A stretch of DNA of 64,000 nucleotides from Fibrella rubiginis (GTDB lineage: Bacteria; Bacteroidota; Bacteroidia; Cytophagales; Spirosomataceae): NCBI RefSeq assembly GCF_017353185.1, contig NZ_JAFMYV010000003.1, positions 186,001-250,000 on the forward strand, written 5' to 3'. The notes beneath the pieces are model-generated. The model was given only the letters and a program-made list of their open reading frames with translations, did no database searches and had not been told where the DNA came from. A program made the translations under genes and the position numbers. Shown in pieces: positions 7,839 through 16,585 of this stretch (its first letter is position 1; every line of letters begins with the position of its first letter).

Positions 7839-9314
7839 TTAACGGAGCCGCGGCCCCTGCTTTGCATCATCACGCAACGTACCTTCCTGGGCGACGTGCC
7901 GCACCGGTGCTCTTTCTGTCTTAGCACTTTGGCCTGATGTTGTACCGTCTAACTTGTGGCTGGGTCGTCTCAGGTCTTGGGCCGTTTTCAAATCGGTCGT
8001 CTTCTTGACGGCGTTATCAGGCACATTTATCACGTTCAACGCCCCCTTGGCGGCTGATACCTGAACATAAGCTGAGAAAGTTTGTCCGTTCTCTCCCTTC
8101 AGTCCGTCAAGTCGGATGGCTTTCCCTTGCCCGATCATCTCCCGTTGTGTTTGGGTCAATGTGACACCATTGATGCTTTTAGGCAGTTTAACCTGTTCCT
8201 GACGTGTTACAACAAGCTGCTGAGTTTTGGGATCAGTGCCAATGTAGGCCCGATATGTTTGGTTTGTTTGGAGGTTGGTCAACTCAACCACGTTCCCCAT
8301 TTCACCTGTTTTAATGAGAGTAGCCCGGTCGTTTGGGGTTATAACGTACCCCTGCACTTGCTTTGGGATCGTTATCGCCCGCAGTGCCTTTTCATCTTGA
8401 ATCGGCTGAAACCGGAGCTTAAGTTGCCCATTTACTTCGGCGACGCGCAGTTTACCCGTTAAGGATACGTACCGATTATCAATTTTTTGCTCAAACGAGA
8501 CAGGACCAGTTTGCTTGCCGCTCAGCAAGGTTGAAAGCTGCCCCAGCCCGACAAGCTGCTCACGGGTTATCCCTGCTGCTGCCAGTTGACTGGCCACCTG
8601 CTCCCACGCGTAGTTTTTCGCCGAAGCTACCTCACCCTGGGATTTACTTGTTGATTCTACCGGTTGAGGTTCTTGCTTTACCTTGCTCTGGTTGCCTTGA
8701 ATTGCAGTCCGCCCATCAACAGGTTGCTCAGTACGTCTGACAGAATTGACTTCCGTCCGTTTCTGTCCGCCCGCTATGTCAGGAGATTGATGAACCTTGT
8801 GAATTGCAGCGGCCTGCACACCTTGGCTTGGGCCGACGACTTTATCAATCGTTAGCTGCATATCCCGGTTCAGGCGGTAATTGTGCAGAAAGTTGGCCAA
8901 GAGATTGCCACTTACCACGACTACCTTCGGCATGGGAACGTCCTGTGCACGTTGTTCCAAGGCCTGCAATCGATGCTCTTGCCCCTCCTGAATGGTGAGC
9001 CGGTACGTTGCCTTGGGATCAATTCCTTCCGATGGCAACAGTTGTTTGGCAGCTTTAACCGACTGATGCGTATCCCAAAGGTGATTGGTAAGTTGATCAA
9101 TCAGCCGCTTGTCGGTGGTGACACCAGCAGCAGCTACCTTCTCTCGTAGTGCTTTCTTGGTTAAGGCATCGTCATACAACGCACTTGTTATTTCCTCATT
9201 TGACAGCAGCCCATCATTTTCAAGGTACTGCCGGAGTTTCTCAGACTTGGCCGGTAGCTGCAACGAATAGTGCTCCGTCTCTACCTGCTCGGCGATCACT
9301 TGGCTTTTCGTCAT
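7839..9314 (-). CDS. DUF4099/DUF3945-domain mobile-element protein
   Basis: 491 residues, basic and Gln-rich. A DUF4099-like section lies at about 245-300 (ASQLAAAGITREQLVGLGQL, then SLTGKLRV). A DUF3945-like section lies at about 310-440 (VQGYVITPNDRATLI; GVTLTQTQREMIGQGKAIRL). The tail is low-complexity and charged. These domains occur almost only on Bacteroidota plasmids and integrative elements; no biochemical role is established. Close coupling to the TOPRIM primase suggests a role in plasmid DNA metabolism. Confidence 0.75.
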   Translation of the reverse strand: MTKSQVIAEQVETEHYSLQLPAKSEKLRQYLENDGLLSNEEITSALYDDALTKKALREKVAAAGVTTDKRLIDQLTNHLWDTHQSVKAAKQLLPSEGIDPKATYRLTIQEGQEHRLQALEQRAQDVPMPKVVVVSGNLLANFLHNYRLNRDMQLTIDKVVGPSQGVQAAAIHKVHQSPDIAGGQKRTEVNSVRRTEQPVDGRTAIQGNQSKVKQEPQPVESTSKSQGEVASAKNYAWEQVASQLAAAGITREQLVGLGQLSTLLSGKQTGPVSFEQKIDNRYVSLTGKLRVAEVNGQLKLRFQPIQDEKALRAITIPKQVQGYVITPNDRATLIKTGEMGNVVELTNLQTNQTYRAYIGTDPKTQQLVVTRQEQVKLPKSINGVTLTQTQREMIGQGKAIRLDGLKGENGQTFSAYVQVSAAKGALNVINVPDNAVKKTTDLKTAQDLRRPSHKLDGTTSGQSAKTERAPVRHVAQEGTLRDDAKQGPRLR

Positions 9315-9396
9315 GATTCCGTTTGATTGTTTTTACAAATCAACTATATATCTTCACCACAGTAAAAGTAAATGCCCGCAATGATATTTTCAAGTC

Positions 9397-10107
9397 ATGC
9401 CTAGCTGCTGTGTGTTACTCATTCTGTTAAATTTTATGATTTCTGAGCCAATCTGCGTAGCTCAAGTGCTTTTTTCGCCAAAAGCGAGGCAGTCCGACAC
9501 ATTAAGAATAAGCCTATTCAACAATCAAGTCAGATTTACAAGACAAATCAATAAGACTGGCACTAAACTCACCGATGCTACGCCCGACAGCTTACAAATT
9601 GCTCGATTAGCCGCACAATTAACGGACGACTCCATGTTGCCGGGCAACTTACAGAGTACTACTCTCGACCGGTTTCAGTATATCCCTTCGATCCTTCCCG
9701 TTCGCATAGTCCAGCGGGAGCAATATCGCGTCAGTAGTTGGTTTGGAATGCGCTGCCATCCCGTTACTGGTCGGCGGCAGTCACACAATGGCATGGACTT
9801 TCCCCAACCTGTTGGTACGCCGGTATATGCAACGGCGGATGGGTACGTTAGTCAGGTGGGCTTACAGTCAGACGGATTAGGCTTGTCGATTCAGCTTATA
9901 CACGAAAGCGGCTACATAACGACCTACGGGCATCTTAGCCGCTACGAGGTTCAACCTGGCCAACGGGTACGTCGTGGCCAGCGGATCGGACAGGTCGGAC
10001 AGACCGGCATAACTACAGGCCCGCACCTACATTATATTGTGCGTTACAAGGGGCAGGCAATCGACCCCAGACGGCATTGCTTTTTAATACTAGAAAGAAA
10101 ACATTGA
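9397..10107 (+). CDS. M23-family metallopeptidase (LysM-free peptidoglycan hydrolase)
   Basis: 236 residues with an N-terminal signal-like hydrophobic segment (to about residue 23). The C-terminal half is a peptidase M23 (lysostaphin-like) domain: HNGMDFPQPVGTPVYA supplies the first zinc ligands (His and Asp near 129-133), GHLSRY is the second motif, and GPHLHYIVR supplies the HxH. It would cut peptide cross-links in the periplasm. Its place beside conjugation genes suggests it opens the wall for the transfer apparatus, replacing a VirB1-type transglycosylase, none of which is seen here. Confidence 0.85.
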   Translation: MPSCCVLLILLNFMISEPICVAQVLFSPKARQSDTLRISLFNNQVRFTRQINKTGTKLTDATPDSLQIARLAAQLTDDSMLPGNLQSTTLDRFQYIPSILPVRIVQREQYRVSSWFGMRCHPVTGRRQSHNGMDFPQPVGTPVYATADGYVSQVGLQSDGLGLSIQLIHESGYITTYGHLSRYEVQPGQRVRRGQRIGQVGQTGITTGPHLHYIVRYKGQAIDPRRHCFLILERKH

Positions 10108-10136
10108 TTACATTGCCATGAACAAATTCGACACTT

Positions 10137-10847
10137 ATGGCAAAAGGTAGTTTACTAGCAACACCGTATCTAACAGCCGATGAATGGCGCTCGCTCGTTG
10201 AAGAATTCTCACCTGAGGCCATTGCTCATAAATTATTATTGTCACATGTGCCTTTCGTGTTTCGTGATGAGCCCTTGAAATTCGCTCTGTTTAGAAAAAC
10301 AATTGCTGACGCTTTCAATGTAGAACCAACGAGTATCTTCATCGTGGGTAGCGCGATGGCAGGTAGAAGTTTGAAGGCAAACTTTATTAACAAAGAATAT
10401 TCAACAGATAGTGATTTCGATACTCTTATCATCTCTGAGCATCTCTTCACCTCTTACGTGATGAAGTCGCTTGCATGGGTTAAGGATGTAACAATGCCTG
10501 ACTACAGTAGTAAAATACCTAAATCGCCCACAATTTCTAGTGAAGACTCTAAACACATAGGGTGGTTAGCTAGCCATGCATACAAAGGGATTTGGAGGCC
10601 TGATAGCCTACCTCATACCTCAGAAGCGCGAATTGAGTTTTTTGAAAAATTCGCCGATGTTTCACTGAAAACGCTCGGCCTTCAACTATCGGAAGACACT
10701 GTTGCTAAAGTTAATGGGCGAGTTGCCAGAGCATTTGAGGACGCAGTTAAAGACTTAGCATCGAGCATTGCTCGTTTACGTAAAGAATTTCGTGGAGAGA
10801 AGGTTGAGCCAGAAGTTTTACCAGTTGCTGAAGAGAAAGCAGCTTAG
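10137..10847 (+). CDS. Nucleotidyltransferase-like protein
   Basis: 236 residues, cytoplasmic. The section IFIVGSAMAGRSLKANFI followed by STDSDFDTLIIS has the GS motif and DxD spacing of Pol-beta-type nucleotidyltransferases. A third acidic residue is not obvious. The C-terminal 60 residues are helical and charged. It follows the M23 gene by 29 bp and converges on an Xre-type gene, overlapping it by 4 bp. A toxin, defence or regulatory role is possible, but no partner such as HEPN is visible; the biochemical role is inferred from the motif only. Confidence 0.6.
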   Translation: MAKGSLLATPYLTADEWRSLVEEFSPEAIAHKLLLSHVPFVFRDEPLKFALFRKTIADAFNVEPTSIFIVGSAMAGRSLKANFINKEYSTDSDFDTLIISEHLFTSYVMKSLAWVKDVTMPDYSSKIPKSPTISSEDSKHIGWLASHAYKGIWRPDSLPHTSEARIEFFEKFADVSLKTLGLQLSEDTVAKVNGRVARAFEDAVKDLASSIARLRKEFRGEKVEPEVLPVAEEKAA

Positions 10848-11188
10848 GCCTGTTCTACGAGTTCCGCCACCCTCATTTCCTCAACCATTTTATCGAATAT
10901 TTGTACTTTTCTACGATTGCGAACGGCCTGTGTGTTTAATTGAGGAATATCTGTGTTGTCCGGGTTGAAAAGCCAGTCGGGGTTAATATCGCATTGCTGA
11001 ACGTAGTAAAGAGCCAGGGCCAATAAGGCTTCGACACTCATGCTTAAATCCTTTTCAGCTCGGTAAATCACGTTCTGTCCTAAATTGAGTGGTTCTTGGA
11101 AGTCGCGTTGTGACAGGTCAAATTGATTACGAAGCAGACCAAGCCGACGGGCCAGTTCAATGCGGTATGGGTCTATGGTAACGATCAT
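10844..11188 (-). CDS. Xre-family helix-turn-helix regulator
   Basis: 114 residues. The first 75 form an Xre-like domain (LGLLRNQFDLSQRDFQEPLNLGQNVIYRAEKDLSMSVEALLALALYY), followed by NPDWLFN, the usual end of such domains, and a short charged tail. It probably regulates its own promoter and perhaps the coupling-protein operon, which lies upstream in the same direction. A 12-bp tandem repeat sits immediately upstream of its start. It overlaps the convergent nucleotidyltransferase-like gene by 4 bp. Confidence 0.75.
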   Translation of the reverse strand: MIVTIDPYRIELARRLGLLRNQFDLSQRDFQEPLNLGQNVIYRAEKDLSMSVEALLALALYYVQQCDINPDWLFNPDNTDIPQLNTQAVRNRRKVQIFDKMVEEMRVAELVEQA

Positions 11189-11190
11189 CT

Positions 11191-11221
11191 CATTGGTGTT
11201 GGCATTGGTGTTGGCATTGCT
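11191..11221 (+). repeat. 12-bp tandem repeat, about 2.5 units
   Basis: The unit CATTGGTGTTGG occurs twice and then partially (CATTGCTG). It lies between the Xre gene start (11188) and the coupling-protein stop (11231), where an operator or leader could lie. Short and possibly only replication slippage. Confidence 0.6.
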
Positions 11222-11230
11222 GAGGCTAAG

Positions 11231-13231
11231 CTACGAGCCGACCAGCAAATGGTTGAGTTCCGGGTGCTGCTCGATCCGGTTCAACTCCTCGGCCAACAGC
11301 GTATCGATGTCTGTCTTGACCTGCCTGTAATTTTGTTCCAGTAGGGTCGCCAAGGCATCGTCAGATAGCTGCGCCCGGTCGGTCAGTTCCGGTATCGGAC
11401 GGAACGTAGCCATCTCCTGCTGCGTCTGCTCATCGACGACCAATTGCCCGTGAAAGATTTTCTGGCTGATCGTCTCGGCAAAATTATCCGCAACAGCCCC
11501 TACAAAAAAGCCCTGTGACAGATTACTTAACTTACTCTCAGGAATTAGTGAGTCAAGTTGGGTCGAAATGCTCGTCGTTGTGTCCCGTTCCGTAATCGTA
11601 TAGGACTGCCGACGCTGCACGATCTTACCAAACCGGGTCGACAATGTCTTAGCTGTTTCACCGACCACCTGCCCAGAAAACACGTTACCTACGGTGTTGA
11701 AGATGACCGTAGCCTCTTTGTCGCCGTAGTCTCGCTTCAGTTGGCTGAGATCCTGCAAGCCTAAGCAGGTTGATACCTTATTGCTTCGGGCCGTGGCGAT
11801 GAGGTTGTCCAGACCCCGGAAATAAATGGTGGGTAACTCGTCAATTATGATCGATGACTTCAGCCTACCCTTCCGGTTAACGAGTCGCACGAGCCGGGCA
11901 TTATAGAGTCCTAACGCTGCCCCATACACTTCCTGACGGGCCGGATTATTACCAACACACAGAATCTTGGGAGCCATCGGGTCGTTGATCTCCAGCGTGA
12001 AGTCGTCCCCCGTCATCACCCAGTACAGTGCCGGTGATGCCAGCCGGGCCAACGGAATGCGAGCGGATGCAATCTGTCCCTCCAATTGCTCGAAGGCACG
12101 TTTTTTTAAGGCACTAGCAAAGGGTATGGTGTAGTTTTCGACATCGCGCTCCGCCAGCAGCACAGGGAATATCTTGTCGTATTCGCGGTTGGCAAATTCG
12201 ATAACATGCGGAAACGTACAATAGCGACCATCCTTGTACTTCTTCAGAAACCAGATGCAGGCCGTCAGGAAATTCATGGGCGATTCCACGAAGAAGTCAC
12301 CCTGCCGTTGAATCCACGTTTTATTGAGGTTGAGTAGGATCGTTCGGGCCGCCTCCTGCGCGTCCACGATGTCGGTCATTCCTTCCGGTGATAGCGGATT
12401 GCACCGGTGCGACCGGCGGGGGTCATCAAAATTAATGACGTAGAATCTTGGCTTGACGTCGTATTGCTGGTAGTGCTGAAGCAGGTAGTTGTAGGCGACG
12501 GTCGACAGATCAGGAAACTTGAAGTCGTAGATATACATTGCGAAGCCCTTCATAATGTGCTGTCGGATGTAATTGTTAATCACGGCGAAGGTCTTACCTG
12601 ACCCCGGTGTACCCAGCACCATTGCCGCCCGGAAAGGATTTACTACGTTCACCCAACCCTGCCAGGTACGTCCGCGATAACTGTACTGGGTTGGTATGTT
12701 GATTGAATAGTCGTTTTCGACTAAGGCGTTCTCCTGCGGAAAGGATTCGTTTTCGTCATTGAACAGATCCTTGTCTACCCGTATGTTAATAATCCGGTTG
12801 GCATCATTTCCTGCCCGTATTAATATAAGCAGGCCAGCCAAGGTAGTCAACACATAGACGTATGTCCGGGTATCCGCTTCCAGCCACGACCACCGCATTA
12901 CGCCCGTGTTACCGAACAGTAACATTAGTCCAATACCTAACCCTATGAGAACTCGACGCCAAGTAATGTCCAGCGACTTCTTCGCCTTGTTACCGAACAC
13001 ATACACCGATAAAGGCACCAAGGCAATGAGCTTGCTAATTCCAGGACGCTCCAGTACGTGCAGGTTGTTATTCAGGTTGACCAAGAATCGGTCGAGCACC
13101 GCATGAGATAAGCCCTGCCGCTGCCAGGTTTCATAACCGTAGAAGTAAAGATGGCCTGCGATGACAGCAAAGGCCAGATAAAGGATGACTGAAAGAATAC
13201 CCCGGTACTCTTTGTCCTGTTCTGCGCTCAT
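11231..13231 (-). CDS. Type IV coupling protein (TraG/VirD4 class, MobC-like)
   Basis: 666 residues. The N-terminal 140 residues contain several membrane segments (ILSVILYLAFAVIAGHLYF; then 71-80, 95-108 and 126-140). A P-loop GTPGSGKT lies at 207-214 and a Walker B at SSIIIDELPTIYF near 455. The pattern is that of VirD4/TraG ATPases that hand the relaxase-DNA complex to the secretion channel. It stands apart from the tra operon, next to the relaxase, as in Bacteroidota mobilisation modules. The start is ATG 13231; upstream lies the iteron-like cluster at 13276-13491. Confidence 0.9.
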   Translation of the reverse strand: MSAEQDKEYRGILSVILYLAFAVIAGHLYFYGYETWQRQGLSHAVLDRFLVNLNNNLHVLERPGISKLIALVPLSVYVFGNKAKKSLDITWRRVLIGLGIGLMLLFGNTGVMRWSWLEADTRTYVYVLTTLAGLLILIRAGNDANRIINIRVDKDLFNDENESFPQENALVENDYSINIPTQYSYRGRTWQGWVNVVNPFRAAMVLGTPGSGKTFAVINNYIRQHIMKGFAMYIYDFKFPDLSTVAYNYLLQHYQQYDVKPRFYVINFDDPRRSHRCNPLSPEGMTDIVDAQEAARTILLNLNKTWIQRQGDFFVESPMNFLTACIWFLKKYKDGRYCTFPHVIEFANREYDKIFPVLLAERDVENYTIPFASALKKRAFEQLEGQIASARIPLARLASPALYWVMTGDDFTLEINDPMAPKILCVGNNPARQEVYGAALGLYNARLVRLVNRKGRLKSSIIIDELPTIYFRGLDNLIATARSNKVSTCLGLQDLSQLKRDYGDKEATVIFNTVGNVFSGQVVGETAKTLSTRFGKIVQRRQSYTITERDTTTSISTQLDSLIPESKLSNLSQGFFVGAVADNFAETISQKIFHGQLVVDEQTQQEMATFRPIPELTDRAQLSDDALATLLEQNYRQVKTDIDTLLAEELNRIEQHPELNHLLVGS

Positions 13232-13275
13232 GGGATTGAGGTGCCGCCCCTACCCTATCATCAACCCGATTTTAT

Positions 13276-13491
13276 AACTACGACAAAACCCTCGCTGCTC
13301 CTTAATAGCCAATTGCCGCCCGTTGAACCGTCAATCCTTAACTACGACAAAATCCTCGTTAAGGGCAAACCTATCCCAACTACGACAAAATCCTCGTCGC
13401 TATAGTAGTGTAATTCAAAAAGGGGGCATGGCGGAATTACGACAAAATCCTTGTCTGATGAGCGTAGAGTCAATTACGACGGATTCCTCGC
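13276..13491 (+). repeat. Iteron cluster A (five copies of the origin iteron)
   Basis: Copies of AACTACGACAAAATCCTCGT lie at 13276-13295 (two mismatches), 13340-13359 (exact), 13378-13397 (exact), 13435-13454 (AATTACGACAAAATCCTTGT) and 13472-13491 (AATTACGACGGATTCCTCGC). All have the same orientation and are 37-64 bp apart. They are the same sequence as the iterons before the replication gene at 36.2-36.6 kb. The last copy overlaps the relaxase stop and encodes its last residues. The cluster occupies the relaxase/coupling-protein gap, so the replication initiator could bind here. Confidence 0.9.
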
Positions 13492-15695
13492 GAGACGCCC
13501 TCGGTCAAGTTTGGGTCCTCATCACTCTTTGCTGGAGGCCCTTCGGTTAGTCGTGATTCCTGCTTGACGACAGCTTTTGTTACTTCGTTAGGTTGTTGCG
13601 TTGAGGTGTTGGCTAAGCGTTTATTGTTGACATTCGACAGACTTGCTTGCGTTAAATGATTTAGCAACGCCGTTTCATCAGCAAAAGACGGAAACGTTTT
13701 TTGATTTATCAAATCAATCAAACGATTTGCCACATCAACCTCGTTTCGACTCTCTTTGGCAATCGAATCAGCCAACACAGCCATGAGTCTTCCCTGTACA
13801 GTAGTCAAGGCCGTTTGATAACGAAGTGCCTGCTCGTGGTCATAACTAATCGCCCTTAACCGATCAGCGGTCTCTTGGGGCAATGTGGCATACGTGGTCG
13901 GATCAGTTAAATAATGACCTACTCGGTACGTTCCGCCTTCGGGCCACACAACGATGCCCTGCTGGTACCAGGCAAGCAACGTTTGTTGAACTGCCTCCTT
14001 CATTTCGCCTGCCTGCTCTGCCTGAGCTTGATTGAACAGCCTACCAACCTGATTCCAAAGCCTGATCGGCAGTATTTTCTGCAATCGGGATAGATCAGTC
14101 CCACAGATCTTTTCAGAGCCTCTCCCCTCCCCTTCTGCCAACTGGATCAGCAATTCCTTTTCGGCCATCGACTGCATCGACCCAAAACTGATACGCTGAT
14201 TGTACGTCGAGGTTAACAAAGCCATGCGTCTCTCCGCTGGTAGTGGTAGACTAAAGCTGCTATTGTGAGCATGTTGTAGGCCCTGATCAGTCAACAGTAA
14301 ATCCATAGATCGCAGGTACGTTATTCGACCTGCTACGGATAGCGTTAACTGGCTGGCAAGCTCCAGATGTCCAGTTGCATACCGTTGAAACTGAGTTTCC
14401 TCTCTCATTCGGATGACCGGTAGTTGCCCCAGCTTATATTTTTCAAATTGTTGTAGGGCTACTACGGCTTGATCGGCTGGAACGCCCTGGCTGCGTAGCC
14501 GCTGAATTAGCTGCGTAAACGGGAATGCTTCTATTAGTTGGCTTTCATGTGGCAATCCTGTCTCCTGGCGATATAGCTTGTATTGTTCAGCTACCCGCTG
14601 CCCCAATAATTTACCTTCCTCTGTTCCTAAACTAATGCGTAATCGCTCAGTGCTAACAGTAAAGGCACTTTGCAAGACAGCCCGACTATAGGCGGCACCC
14701 AGTTCGGCTTCATTCCAGATTATCTTGTTGCGGTGGTCAACATACAAATAGTTGTGGCCGTCATCGAGCACGTGTACCCCTGCCTGCCGCAACGTCGTGT
14801 AAAAATCCGGCTCGCTTACTGTTTTGAACGCGGTCAACTCACGCTGCAAGATGTTATAAATGGATGCCTTTGCTCCTGCTTTGGTAGCTTGACCGCGTGT
14901 GAAGACTTCTTGGAGCCGGTTGAACGTCGGCTTACTAATCAGTTTACTTGCCTTAATTGCCGGTGAGATAGCTTTCTCGCCATTGGTCAATCGAAACGTT
15001 ACGCCAATGGCTTCTCGCCCACTCACTTTTCGGTTGATGCGTCTGGCCTGAATGTGGTAGGCGGTCAGCAAACAGGTTAGGTCATCAAACGAGGAACAGG
15101 CATACTCGCTCATGATTCGGTGCAGCGTTGTATCAATAGCTACTCTTGCCTCCGACTGCCCCAACCGGCTTAGTGGCTCACCTTGGCTATCTGCGATGTC
15201 AGGCCTCCGCTCAAGTCGCGGCTGCATCTGTTCGGCCTGCACAAGACCGAAACGTACCTCAAGTCTCTGTCGGATGGTGTTCATCCGGTTCTTGCTGTAT
15301 GTATCTGAAATTTTTTGGCCATTCCGATCCACGCAGACGGTCAGTATATGCACATGCGGGTGGGCTGTATCCTGATGCCGATATAGCATGTACGGTTGTT
15401 TCTCATAGCCCGCTTCGTCAAGAAATGCCTGGGTGATGCGACATAGCTGCTCGTTGGATAGCTGCTCCTTCGGATGAAACGCCAATGAGATATGTACGGT
15501 TGGCTTCTCTACTCGCGGGTTTTTATGAGCTAAGAACTCAAACATTTCCCGCTTGGCCTGCCACGACCACAAGGCCGTTTGGGGGTCCGGGAAGTTACCG
15601 GCGGCCAACCGCTGGGCTTCTCCAGTAGTTACCTTTTGCTCGTTGTATTGTAATGCGCCAGCTATATTTTTTCCGGTGAGGAGCCGTACAACCAT
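13470..15695 (-). CDS. Conjugative relaxase (MobB/VirD2-like, relaxase/mobilisation nuclease domain)
   Basis: 741 residues. The N-terminal ~250 residues are a relaxase/mobilisation nuclease domain with histidine triad HPHVHI (His 112, 114, 116), an upstream HISLAFH strand and candidate nicking tyrosines near residues 99-105. It would nick oriT, stay attached to the 5' end and pilot the strand through the coupling protein. The long C-terminal part is helical and unclassified. Its start overlaps the relaxosome gene by 34 bp, so the two are coupled. Its last five residues (GIRRN) are encoded by an iteron copy. Confidence 0.9.
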   Translation of the reverse strand: MVVRLLTGKNIAGALQYNEQKVTTGEAQRLAAGNFPDPQTALWSWQAKREMFEFLAHKNPRVEKPTVHISLAFHPKEQLSNEQLCRITQAFLDEAGYEKQPYMLYRHQDTAHPHVHILTVCVDRNGQKISDTYSKNRMNTIRQRLEVRFGLVQAEQMQPRLERRPDIADSQGEPLSRLGQSEARVAIDTTLHRIMSEYACSSFDDLTCLLTAYHIQARRINRKVSGREAIGVTFRLTNGEKAISPAIKASKLISKPTFNRLQEVFTRGQATKAGAKASIYNILQRELTAFKTVSEPDFYTTLRQAGVHVLDDGHNYLYVDHRNKIIWNEAELGAAYSRAVLQSAFTVSTERLRISLGTEEGKLLGQRVAEQYKLYRQETGLPHESQLIEAFPFTQLIQRLRSQGVPADQAVVALQQFEKYKLGQLPVIRMREETQFQRYATGHLELASQLTLSVAGRITYLRSMDLLLTDQGLQHAHNSSFSLPLPAERRMALLTSTYNQRISFGSMQSMAEKELLIQLAEGEGRGSEKICGTDLSRLQKILPIRLWNQVGRLFNQAQAEQAGEMKEAVQQTLLAWYQQGIVVWPEGGTYRVGHYLTDPTTYATLPQETADRLRAISYDHEQALRYQTALTTVQGRLMAVLADSIAKESRNEVDVANRLIDLINQKTFPSFADETALLNHLTQASLSNVNNKRLANTSTQQPNEVTKAVVKQESRLTEGPPAKSDEDPNLTEGVSRGIRRN

Positions 15696-16105
15696 CGGGA
15701 AATTTGTTTGATTGTTTCCTCCAAACGTTCTGAAACCGGCTCAAATTTTACTGAATCGATGCCACTGGATAAAAAAATAGTAGCCCAATTCGCTTGAATT
15801 TTCTCTTGATGATTAGATAGATGTTGCTCCTGTATGGTAGATTCTATCCGTTTGAGTTGGTCTTTTATGTCGGCCAGTTCAAGTTGAAGTGCCAGTGCAG
15901 CCGCCCGTTGGACTTCCCTTTCCTGGCTTCGCGATCCCATCGTCAACCGCTGGCGTATGAACTCAGCAAAGCTTACTTTTTGACCGGCTGTTTCGCGCTT
16001 ATACTCAGCCTGGAGCTTTTCTAAAGCATCCAGCGTAAGAGTGGTCTTTACTACCTCGCTAACTTGCTCTTCTTGCTTTTTCTGTGTCCGGCCACCCCGT
16101 CCCAT
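15662..16105 (-). CDS. Relaxosome accessory protein (MobA/MobC-like ribbon-helix-helix)
   Basis: 147 residues. The section VVKTTLTLDALEKLQAEYKRETAGQKVSFAEFIRQRL is a typical strand plus two-helix (ribbon-helix-helix) layout of plasmid mobilisation proteins that bind oriT and help the relaxase. The rest is a probable coiled coil (AALALQLELADIKDQLKRIEST). It is the first gene of the mob operon, just downstream of the 19-bp inverted repeat at 16150-16190, its likely binding site. Confidence 0.8.
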   Translation of the reverse strand: MGRGGRTQKKQEEQVSEVVKTTLTLDALEKLQAEYKRETAGQKVSFAEFIRQRLTMGSRSQEREVQRAAALALQLELADIKDQLKRIESTIQEQHLSNHQEKIQANWATIFLSSGIDSVKFEPVSERLEETIKQISRWLYGSSPEKI

Positions 16106-16149
16106 TGTTCGCCTACTGCTGTTCTCACACTAATTTCTACCTCGAATAT

Positions 16150-16190
16150 AAGCAAGAAGTGTTTTTTGTGCCAAAAAACACTTCTTGCTT
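16150..16190. other. Perfect 19-bp inverted repeat, candidate oriT
   Basis: Arms at 16150-16168 (AAGCAAGAAGTGTTTTTTG) and 16172-16190 are exact reverse complements separated by TGC. It lies 45 bp before the relaxosome gene, in the divergent gap between mob and transfer operons, the usual place for oriT. As a simple terminator it would be odd here, since it is upstream of both operons. An operator for the relaxosome protein is the alternative. Confidence 0.6.
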
Positions 16191-16350
16191 ATTCCAATAA
16201 AGAGAACACTGTTCAAGGTGGCTGGTGATCGTGCATGGAATCATCTCCAAATTCACTAAAATATTAAAACTAGATAATACTAAATTTTATAAAAGCTGCA
16301 TTTTAGTGCTTCGTTCATACATCGACACATACCGGTCCATACGCATCCAC

Positions 16351-16385
16351 TAGTATTGCAGTGATTCATAAATACTGCAATACTA
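16351..16385. promoter_or_regulatory. Inverted repeat, candidate operator of the transfer operon (distal)
   Basis: Arms TAGTATTGCAGT (16351-16362) and ACTGCAATACTA (16374-16385) are exact reverse complements with an 11-bp spacer. The half-site resembles the arms at 16412-16450 and 27384-27398, which suggests one regulator with several sites. Confidence 0.65.
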
Positions 16386-16411
16386 CGTTTTATTAACACT
16401 ACAACTTTGCC

Positions 16412-16450
16412 AAAATACTGTAATACTATATTTTAGTATTACAGTATTTT
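16412..16450. promoter_or_regulatory. Perfect 17-bp inverted repeat, candidate operator of the transfer operon (proximal)
   Basis: Arms AAAATACTGTAATACTA (16412-16428) and TAGTATTACAGTATTTT (16434-16450) flank TATTT. It lies about 135 bp before the ParA-type gene in strongly AT-rich DNA; similar half-sites recur in 16450-16480 (TAGTATAATAGTATTT). The rest of 16106-16585 holds no gene that I can support. Confidence 0.7.
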
Positions 16451-16585
16451 ATAAATAATTTTAGTATAATAGTATTTATTTTTTGTTTTTTAACAGTAAT
16501 CATTTCAGTCAGACAGTAATCATGTCATACAGTATATAAGCTTTGAAGAAAGTCAGTATGTTTGTCTAAAACAAAGCACTACTAT

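Noticed and set aside
13323..13550. Plus-strand reading frame across iteron cluster A
   Set aside because: Its apparent LRQNP repeats are only the translated iterons; it overlaps the relaxase end and has no family.
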